Of a stretch of DNA of 38,641 nucleotides, positions 16,849-24,089 are shown in pieces (within the stretch, counting starts at the first letter, position 1; each line of letters begins with the position of its first letter). The notes under the pieces were generated by a model. That model searched no databases. It saw nothing but the letters and a program-made list of their open reading frames with translations, and was not told where the DNA came from. The position numbers were made by a program, and so were the translations under genes. This DNA comes from Planctomycetota bacterium (GTDB lineage Bacteria > Planctomycetota > B15-G4). The DNA is taken from assembly GCA_029245865.1 (NCBI GenBank), contig JAQWOM010000025.1:1-38641 (forward strand). Reading direction: 5' to 3'.

Positions 16849-19179
16849 ATGGCCGCACCTCCGACGGAAACGAAGACTGGCGGTACGCCGGCACCAGAGG
16901 ACAGCTGTCCATCTGGATCGGTCCGCGGCCTCGACAGTGCCCACTGGGTCTCGGCCTTCATGCTCGTGGTCTGGGGCGAGGCCTTGTTCTCGGCCTGGAC
17001 ACGACCTGAAGACGGCCTCCCCGCAGGACGTCTGCTTGCGGGAGCCTTTCTCGACTACACCGCCATCGGGCTCGTTCTTGCAGCCCTGATGGCGGTCATC
17101 GAAAAAATCGCTGGCCGCCTTCATCGCGATCGACAACTGGGCAGCGTGGCCCTCGCCTCCGCCCTCGCCGCAACCTTCGCCCTCAGCCTTGGGGCGCGGG
17201 CCGCACTCCGCGAGCCACCGTTCAACGAGGCCCTCATTCCTGACTTCTTGCCCCCCAGTCTCTGGGGCACCCTCGCAGCTTCACTCGCGTTCTTCCTGCC
17301 CCTCCGTTTCGCGCTGGGCGGATTGATGGGGAGACGTCCGCTTCGAATCTTCGCCAATGGACCAATCGTCCCCCGGCTCACAGGGATCATGGCGATCATC
17401 GGCCTGCTCGGACTCTTGTTCACCAACTCGACAACCCAGTCCAAAGCTGACAAGAGGTTGCTCAAGTTGAATCGCCCTCCCAATGTGATCTTTGTACTGG
17501 CCGACACCTTGCGCAGGGACCGGCTGGGCTTCCATGGCTACGATCGTCACCCCACTTCACCAACACTCGACGCCTTTGCGGCACGCTCCACTGTCTTCAA
17601 CAACGCGATTGCCAATTCCTCATGGACCATTCCGTCCATGGCCTCTCTCTGGACGGGGCGCTGGCTGATCGAACACGGCTCCAGCGCCGAAATGCGATTG
17701 CTTGCGGACACATTCCCCACCCTGCCGGGAATTCTGCGCCGCTATGGCTATCGAACCATGGCCGTTAGCAGCAACTCGATGATCAACGGTCCCCTGCAGG
17801 GTTACACCACGCCCTTCGACTGGGTTCAGGACACCAGCACCGACCCGGCGGCAGTACGTCGAACACGCCGTGCCACTCGCGACTTTTTTCGACTGCGTGA
17901 AACAGCCATGTCCCTGGTCGACGTCTCGCCGGGCGCCCCTTACTTCGTTCCCAACTTGCCAGAGAATCCCGGCGATCTGGGTGTCTACGAGACAACCGAA
18001 GCCGCACTTCAATACATCGACATGGCGCGGAAAAGCGACCAACCGTTTTTCCTCTTCGCGGGATACTTCGCGAACCATATGCCGTACCAATTCCCCCCGG
18101 ATTTCGATTCTGGGTTTGAGGTAGCGCCCAAACCACCGCAGCGCGAATGGGACCCCGTCATTCGCAGTGCGAGCGTCCCGGTCTTGCCCAGCATCCTCTT
18201 GGTCTACTGGCGCCAACTCCTGGCCGCAACCGGCACACACAGCTACACAGAAGATGACCTGCTCTATCTCTCTGATCGATACGACCAGACAGTCAAGTAC
18301 CTCGATGAACAGGTGGGCCGACTGCTCGCGGGCATTGAAGACCGAGGCTTGCTCGAGGACACCCTCGTCATCTTCACGTCCGACCACGGGGAATCGCTCG
18401 GAGAGCACGCCGACTTTGGACACGGTTTGTTACTGGCCCCCCAACTCATCGAAGTGCCACTTTTCATTTACGACCCCGATCGCCCCGAGGGCCAGGAAGT
18501 CGACCGTCCTGTTCAGTCCATCGACATCTTGCCCACAGTTCTCGCCCGTACAGGGATAGAAGAGCGTGCAGCAACGGGCAAGCCGCTGCCGGGCTCGGAT
18601 CTTTTCGGAGCAGGGTCCGCGACCCCCATCGTTTCCGAGTTGCACTACAACGCCGGAGCCCCGGGCTGGGAACACGCCGAGCCGCTCTCACAGTGGATGG
18701 AGCAGATTCTGGCGAACACGATCCAAGGCGAAATGAATCTGATGCTGCAGACCAGCAAGCAGCTTCCCGATCAGGAGACAGGTGATGGCCAGCCGTCGCT
18801 GAAGACCTACGTCACCCGCTGGATCGAGCGGGTGCGAGAGCAGCCCACCATCATGGCCGACCTGGCCGGACAACAAGATGACAGCCCGGGCATCGACACC
18901 CCCCTGGGCTCTTCCCTCCCAGGTGTGACGGAGCGTGCCTTTCGGGATTACTATTTTTCCGCGCGGCGCGCCTTGATCACCGAGGAATGGATCTATGTTC
19001 GCACGTCAAGCGGAGAAGAACTTCTCTACGACCGCGCAACTGGCCTGCGAACACCAGAACCTCCCGAAGCGACGCTTGCACCCTTGAGGGAGCGCCTCGC
19101 CAAGTGGCGCGCGCAGGTTTCCCCCTTCGATCAACCCATAGATCTGACCAATGCGAGTCAAACACCCTACCTTCGTTGA
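16849..19179 (+). CDS. Membrane-anchored sulfatase-fold enzyme
   Basis: 776 residues. The first 200 residues hold about five hydrophobic segments (about 32-50, 63-84, 98-118, 136-158, 175-192), followed by an extracytoplasmic sulfatase-fold domain from about 208. Landmarks: PPNVIFVLADTLRRDRLGFHGY (D219, D224), SSWTIPSMASLWTG with T260 at the formylglycine position, FTSDHGESLGEHADFGHG (D512, H513), and EVPLFIYDP. The topology recalls LtaS and phosphoethanolamine transferases, which also use Thr, so a transfer or cleavage reaction on lipid- or glycan-bound phosphate is a real alternative to sulfate hydrolysis. AGGA lies a few bases before ATG. The beta-helix/PHP gene starts 27 bases after its stop, suggesting one transcript. 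It lacks the LGY tail of the two lipoprotein paralogues. Confidence 0.88.
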   Translation: MAAPPTETKTGGTPAPEDSCPSGSVRGLDSAHWVSAFMLVVWGEALFSAWTRPEDGLPAGRLLAGAFLDYTAIGLVLAALMAVIEKIAGRLHRDRQLGSVALASALAATFALSLGARAALREPPFNEALIPDFLPPSLWGTLAASLAFFLPLRFALGGLMGRRPLRIFANGPIVPRLTGIMAIIGLLGLLFTNSTTQSKADKRLLKLNRPPNVIFVLADTLRRDRLGFHGYDRHPTSPTLDAFAARSTVFNNAIANSSWTIPSMASLWTGRWLIEHGSSAEMRLLADTFPTLPGILRRYGYRTMAVSSNSMINGPLQGYTTPFDWVQDTSTDPAAVRRTRRATRDFFRLRETAMSLVDVSPGAPYFVPNLPENPGDLGVYETTEAALQYIDMARKSDQPFFLFAGYFANHMPYQFPPDFDSGFEVAPKPPQREWDPVIRSASVPVLPSILLVYWRQLLAATGTHSYTEDDLLYLSDRYDQTVKYLDEQVGRLLAGIEDRGLLEDTLVIFTSDHGESLGEHADFGHGLLLAPQLIEVPLFIYDPDRPEGQEVDRPVQSIDILPTVLARTGIEERAATGKPLPGSDLFGAGSATPIVSELHYNAGAPGWEHAEPLSQWMEQILANTIQGEMNLMLQTSKQLPDQETGDGQPSLKTYVTRWIERVREQPTIMADLAGQQDDSPGIDTPLGSSLPGVTERAFRDYYFSARRALITEEWIYVRTSSGEELLYDRATGLRTPEPPEATLAPLRERLAKWRAQVSPFDQPIDLTNASQTPYLR

Positions 19180-19206
19180 TTCACAACCCGTGGTGCACAT
19201 GACCTG

Positions 19207-21795
19207 ATGCAAACATCGTGGACACTGTGGATGCGAATCCTGGCCATCACCATGGCGATGTCACCCTCGCTGTGGGCCGACACATTGTACGTCGGTGAAC
19301 CCAAGACCTGGCTCTTGCGCCAGGACACCTTTGAAGAAGGCCCATCATTCTCCACGGCAGCCGAGGCCGTTGCCGCAGCTCGCGACGGCGATCGAGTCCT
19401 CGTGCTCAAGGAAATCACGAAGCCGCTCACGATTGATAAGCAGATCGAGTTGCTGGGCTACGGAGCCAAGGCGCGCCCGATTGTGCAGGCACCTGTCACG
19501 GTCACCGCCTCCGGGGTCGTCATCGACAACCTCCACTTTCGCACGCTGACCAGTACGGCGATCGAGATCGCCGGTGCAAACGACGTCGTGGTGAAACGCT
19601 GTTTCTTCACGGACTGCCAGAACAGCATCACTGCGAGCGGATCGTCAAACCTTCGCATCATTGAAAATCGGATGCTGTTCTCAGGGTCAACGCGCCTTTC
19701 AGGCGGTGGAGACAGCCTCTTACGCGGGAATCAAATCGACTCGGGAGGCATCTATGCCGTTCACTTTGAATCGAGCAGCAACAATCGGTTCATAGGGAAC
19801 CACATCCGCCGCGCCGGCTGGGTAGGTCTCATTCTCTACTCGAACTCCGCCGGCACTCTGCTCGAAGAGAACATTTTCGAGGGAAGCGACATTGGTCTGA
19901 GCATTCAGACGAACGGCAACGTCGTCCGCAACAACCTCTTCTTCAACTTGCGGCACGGACTGGCTTTGACCCGCAGCCCCCTGGGCAAAGACGCCTCGGT
20001 CTACGACAAGATTGCCTACGAAGACTCGGACACCGGCGACACAAGGGTCGTCATTCGAGAGAACAAGATCGAATCCAACACATTCAGGAACTGCCGGCGT
20101 GAATCTGTAGTTCTCAAGCAGGCCCAGGAGAATCGCCTCACAGGCAACGCCATCCTCGGAGAGGCGGCGCGAGGCATTGTCCTTCTGGATGAGGCGAATC
20201 AGAACCTGATCGATGACACGACCTTCGGCCCGGACATTGCCGAGTCCGTGCGCATCGTGCGCAGCACCGGCAATGTGATCGAGGGCCCACAGAACAGCGG
20301 AACAGTCTCTCTCTTGCAGGCCCCAGGCAACACGGTCAAAGGCTTCTTGACAGCAGAACTCGCGCTCGCCCCCCCGAAAGAGTTGCCACAAGCCCTTGGC
20401 AGTGACAAGCGGCTGGCGTTTGGCGATTTCCACACACACTCGCTACTGTCCGACGGCGCCAGCACTCCTGATGAATTGCTGGGCTACGCACGCGATGTCG
20501 CCGATCTGGACTTCGTCGCCCTCTCAGACCACGGGGAGTACGTGGGACACGGCGACGAACGCTGGAACGAACTCAACGAAACCGTACAGCGCTACACGAA
20601 CCCTGGGCGATTCATTGCCATCCCAGGCTATGAAACGACCTTCATGATTGGTTGGTCAGGCCATTACAACGTCTACTTCGCAGGCCCTGAAGGCAAGCCG
20701 TACATGGCTCCGCACGGGGGGCGCACCTGGATTCCGAATCTGGCCACGCCAACCCCGACCCACCTGCTCGAGCAACTCGCCGAGGGCCAAGAAGATGCAC
20801 TGGTGATCCGTCACCATTACTTCGCGACACCGGAGTTCTGGAATGAATCGCCCGCAGACTCTGACGTCCTTCCCATGACGGAAGTCTGCTCAACGCATGC
20901 GATCTGGAGCGGGCACCGTGACGTCGATGCCTATGCTTCTAGCCGGGGTTCAGAATCTCGGGGGCATGTCTCCACCCTCATGGGAGCACTCCAGACGGGC
21001 CGTGTCCTGGGTGTAGGCGGCAGCAGCGACAGCCACTACACCTTCCCAGGCGACTCAGGCCTGACGGGTGTCATGACAGATGGACTCGATACAGAGTCGC
21101 TGTTCGAAGCGATCCGCGCTCGGCGCACTTACGCAACGACCGGTGCGCGCATCCGCCTCGGATTCACAGTGAACGGGCAACCGATGGGCTCCGTGCTTAC
21201 AGGAAACGAAACACCATCAGGTCTCGCTCTGGTCGAGGGCACCGCCGATCTTGAAGAGGTGGCCATTTATCAAAACGGGCGCGTGCTCGTCCGGGTAGAA
21301 CCAGAAGGACGCACCGCCAGCGTGCCCTTTACGGCTGATGCCCCCCCGCCAGACGGCACCTGGTACATGGTCCGCGTCATACAAGCCGATGGCGAAATGG
21401 CCTGGTCCACGCCGATCTGGATACGCCCCCAGGCACCAAACACCGCCTCAACAGAATTGCTTGCCGACCGCGAACGCATGGTCCTGCTGGCGTATTCCTC
21501 TGTGCTCCGGAACTGGCCGCAAATCCCATCAAGAGATCTGAACGGACTCACGCCCCGGGAAGCTCAAGAGAGCGAAGACCCCGCCATCAAGGCACTCTTC
21601 GAAGAGGCCTGGACTCGATATCAGCAAACAGTCTCTGACCTTGAGGAGCGCGCTTTAGAAATAGGCCTCGACAACAAACGAGCGGCCAAAGCCATCATCC
21701 AGCGATTTGCATCCCATTTTCAAAACCTTGAAGTGCTTCCGCGGGTCACACCCATGGTGAACCTGGAAGAAGTACGCCAGGAACTCGGCATGTGA
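19207..21795 (+). CDS. Exported parallel beta-helix plus PHP (DUF3604-like) phosphoesterase fusion
   Basis: 862 residues. A signal peptide (about 1-24, ending LWA) precedes a right-handed beta-helix at about 45-380, seen as repeated NxF/NxI turns such as IIENRM, LLRGNQIDSG, FIGNHIRRAG, LLEENIF and VVRNNLFFN (NosD/CASH style). A PHP metal-dependent phosphoesterase domain follows at about 403-690: GDFHTHS (H409, H411), D416, ALSDHGE (D441, H442), SGHYNVY (H486), RHHYFA (H536-H537) and GSSDSH (D608, H610). A beta-sandwich region and a helical tail end the protein. Beta-helices of this type bind polysaccharide, so I infer a surface glycan phosphodiester or related substrate. It is probably cotranscribed with the membrane sulfatase-fold gene. 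The start is uncertain: ATG 19207 or in-frame ATG 19231, neither with a ribosome site. Confidence 0.85.
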   Translation: MQTSWTLWMRILAITMAMSPSLWADTLYVGEPKTWLLRQDTFEEGPSFSTAAEAVAAARDGDRVLVLKEITKPLTIDKQIELLGYGAKARPIVQAPVTVTASGVVIDNLHFRTLTSTAIEIAGANDVVVKRCFFTDCQNSITASGSSNLRIIENRMLFSGSTRLSGGGDSLLRGNQIDSGGIYAVHFESSSNNRFIGNHIRRAGWVGLILYSNSAGTLLEENIFEGSDIGLSIQTNGNVVRNNLFFNLRHGLALTRSPLGKDASVYDKIAYEDSDTGDTRVVIRENKIESNTFRNCRRESVVLKQAQENRLTGNAILGEAARGIVLLDEANQNLIDDTTFGPDIAESVRIVRSTGNVIEGPQNSGTVSLLQAPGNTVKGFLTAELALAPPKELPQALGSDKRLAFGDFHTHSLLSDGASTPDELLGYARDVADLDFVALSDHGEYVGHGDERWNELNETVQRYTNPGRFIAIPGYETTFMIGWSGHYNVYFAGPEGKPYMAPHGGRTWIPNLATPTPTHLLEQLAEGQEDALVIRHHYFATPEFWNESPADSDVLPMTEVCSTHAIWSGHRDVDAYASSRGSESRGHVSTLMGALQTGRVLGVGGSSDSHYTFPGDSGLTGVMTDGLDTESLFEAIRARRTYATTGARIRLGFTVNGQPMGSVLTGNETPSGLALVEGTADLEEVAIYQNGRVLVRVEPEGRTASVPFTADAPPPDGTWYMVRVIQADGEMAWSTPIWIRPQAPNTASTELLADRERMVLLAYSSVLRNWPQIPSRDLNGLTPREAQESEDPAIKALFEEAWTRYQQTVSDLEERALEIGLDNKRAAKAIIQRFASHFQNLEVLPRVTPMVNLEEVRQELGM

Positions 21796-21827
21796 TCCAC
21801 TCGGATCAGCCGCGAGCCCCGACTGAG

Positions 21828-23084
21828 TCAGCTTGGCCTGGCACCTTCGCCAATCAGTGCAACCAGTTTTTTCACCGCCGCGCCCACGAAGGCCTCGTCT
21901 TCGGCATCCTCTTCGCGTTCCACAAGCTCCACCGCAGGGGGCAGATGCTTGCGAAGAGCCTCAAAGAACAAGGCGTCGCCCTCTTCATCAGCCAATGGGC
22001 CACCGCGTTTGCTGTATCGAGACACGCCGCCTTTCGGCAAGAACAAACAGGTGCGTCCCGTCACACCCTTGAGCCGAGCACCAATCTCCGCGCCCACACG
22101 CTCCAGTTGCTGGCCATCCAACCGCGGAGCGAGGATCACCGGGTTGTGAAACACGTGCAGATGCTCCTCCCACTCTTGAGGCACTGTTTCGGGAGGATCC
22201 ACGAACAGCCCGATGTGCTCGGCCCCTCCAGGGCAGAGCACCTGCGGCAAGCCCATCGAGGCAGCCACCGTGAGGCGCTCGGGCGTACCGGCACGCAGCC
22301 CACCGAAAAGCTCATCGGAGATTTCACCTAACGCGTAATCAAACACGGCTGTGATGACGCCTTCCTTGATGAGTTGCTCCATGGCTCGCCCACCGGATCC
22401 GACCGCATGAAACACAAGCACTTCGCAGCCAGCTTGCTCAAGGGCTGCAATGGCCCTCTCGGCGCCCTCCGTCAGCACCCCCAGGTTGGTCAACCCCACA
22501 ACGGGCTTCTCACCAGTCGAAGAGTCGAGATCGATTTCGACAGCAGCCATCCCGCAAGCTGCTCCTGCAGCATTCGCCAGGATCTTCCGGGTGAGAGGGT
22601 TGAGACCGAGCAGATCGCCCACCGAAAACATCATCGTGATGTCTTTGATGTCGACAAAGGCAGAGACATCACCCGAAGCCATCGTTGAAACCATCACCTT
22701 GGGGAGGCCATAGGGAAGCGAACGCATGACGGCCGTCGCGTTACTCGTCCCCTGCGTCCCCCCCAGGCCAATCACGGCCTGAAGCTCACCACGTTCAAGA
22801 TATTCTGCGAGAAGTGCCGTTGCTCCACGAATCATGACGGGTGAAGCCGTCTGCCGATCAGGATCACGCCTCAGATCTGCCAGCAACATTCCGCCGCGAC
22901 GAGCGACCTCTTCGTTGGACACATCCGGCATCGTGCGCGGCTCGCCAAGCACCCCGATGTCGACGAGAACGGGACGGCTTCCTCCGGCCTCGAGACACTC
23001 CCGCAAAAAGTTTGCTTCAGCGCCTTTCGTGTCCAGCGTCGACAAGACGACAACCACAGGACTTTTGACGCCGCGACCGCTCAT
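21828..23084 (-). CDS. UPF0261 / Tm-1-like ATP-binding protein
   Basis: 418 residues. The whole length follows the UPF0261 (Tm-1-like) family: VVVLSTLDTKGAEANFLRECL near the N-terminus, IGLGGTQGTSNATAVMRSLPYGLPKVMVSTMASGDV (two glycine-rich turns, about 104-139), VFHAVGSGGRAMEQLI, FDYALGEISDELFGG and a C-terminal FLPKGGVSRYSKRGGPL. In plants and fungi this domain is fused to a PEP-hydrolase-like TIM barrel in the tomato Tm-1 resistance protein, whose N-terminal half binds tobamovirus helicase and ATP. The bacterial reaction is not established. Its start overlaps the stop of the PEP-hydrolase-family gene by 4 bases (ATGA), so the two are coupled and likely form a complex or consecutive steps. 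It converges with the PHP gene, 32 bases apart. Confidence 0.92.
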   Translation of the reverse strand: MSGRGVKSPVVVVLSTLDTKGAEANFLRECLEAGGSRPVLVDIGVLGEPRTMPDVSNEEVARRGGMLLADLRRDPDRQTASPVMIRGATALLAEYLERGELQAVIGLGGTQGTSNATAVMRSLPYGLPKVMVSTMASGDVSAFVDIKDITMMFSVGDLLGLNPLTRKILANAAGAACGMAAVEIDLDSSTGEKPVVGLTNLGVLTEGAERAIAALEQAGCEVLVFHAVGSGGRAMEQLIKEGVITAVFDYALGEISDELFGGLRAGTPERLTVAASMGLPQVLCPGGAEHIGLFVDPPETVPQEWEEHLHVFHNPVILAPRLDGQQLERVGAEIGARLKGVTGRTCLFLPKGGVSRYSKRGGPLADEEGDALFFEALRKHLPPAVELVEREEDAEDEAFVGAAVKKLVALIGEGARPS

Positions 23085-24007
23085 GACTTGTTTCCAAATC
23101 GGAGGTCGGCGAAGCGCTTCGCCGTACCGTACACGGCCTGTTCGATGGGAATGCGCTCAGTAGACGACCCTGTCCAGAAACCGTCACAACTCGTGCGGTC
23201 CAGAATCACCTGCGCATCCTCTGGCGTCTCAAGCGCCGAACCATGGCCCACCAGCATCAATTCCGGATCAATCGCTCGCAATCGGCGGCACACCTCTTCC
23301 GTGCGCTCCGCCGTCTCCTCGATGGATTCCCCCGAGTCGTAACCCTTGAGGCCACCCTTTGTCGTCCCCGCATGAAAACAGAAAACATGTGGGCGAGCTT
23401 CTTCCACAAGGCGAATGCTGTCTTCCATATCGAACGCCAGCCCGATGCTCACCATCCCCATCTCGCGGCACAACTTGAGCATCTCGATCTCATGATCGAA
23501 GGTGATTCCACTACTTGTCAAAACCTTGAACACCTGACTGTCTTTATCGACATAGCTGAGAGACGGACCAATATTTGATGCCGAAGGCACTCCCATCGCG
23601 AGCAGTTTCTCCAGGACTGTGCGCATGTCCTTGAGGGGATCGTTTGCATTGAGGCAGGCGCAAACGAACGCGTCTCCTTTCAAACTCGGCAGAATGTCTT
23701 GCTCGGTGTAGTCCAGTGTTTGCTGGTTGCTGTCGAGAATCGGCCACAGCATGGACATCGTCCCCATGCCATTGCCCCGCAAGCGCGCGCCCGAGAACGT
23801 GTTGATGCAGTCAGCACCTGCCTTTTCGAGAAGTTGTGCAACCAGACCACTTCCAGCACTCGCAATGAACAACGGCTGCTTGGCGGCAACCTTGGAGCGC
23901 AGTCTCTCGAGGACGGTTTTGGGAGGGATTCTCGGAACGATCAACGGAAAGGCCTCCTCGCAGTTGCAGACGGTGCGCGCGGGGTCGCAGGCACGCGGGT
24001 CGCGCAT
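23081..24007 (-). CDS. Phosphoenolpyruvate hydrolase-family TIM-barrel protein
   Basis: About 308 residues from ATG 24007. Family features: PLIVPRIPPKTVLERLRSKVAAKQPLFIASAGSGLVAQLLEKAGADCINTFSGARLRGNGMG at the start of the barrel, CACLNANDPLKDM, GVPSASNIGPSL, HAGTTKGGLKG, and LMLVGHGSALETPEDA near the end. This is the PEP_hydrolase (TIM-barrel signal transduction) family that pairs with UPF0261, as separate genes or as the Tm-1 fusion. The activity named for the family has rarely been tested, so the name is only a label. The frame stays open upstream to a TTG at 24052; I prefer ATG 24007 because the family homology begins soon after and GTGAG lies just before. It shares an 82-base divergent region with the PVC heme protein. 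Confidence 0.88.
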   Translation of the reverse strand: MRDPRACDPARTVCNCEEAFPLIVPRIPPKTVLERLRSKVAAKQPLFIASAGSGLVAQLLEKAGADCINTFSGARLRGNGMGTMSMLWPILDSNQQTLDYTEQDILPSLKGDAFVCACLNANDPLKDMRTVLEKLLAMGVPSASNIGPSLSYVDKDSQVFKVLTSSGITFDHEIEMLKLCREMGMVSIGLAFDMEDSIRLVEEARPHVFCFHAGTTKGGLKGYDSGESIEETAERTEEVCRRLRAIDPELMLVGHGSALETPEDAQVILDRTSCDGFWTGSSTERIPIEQAVYGTAKRFADLRFGNKS

Positions 24008-24089
24008 CGTCTCACGGAACCACTTCCTCTCGCCATGGGTGACCACTCTCAAGCGTGGCGAAGCGCCGAAGCCCCTGTATCATCCGCCC

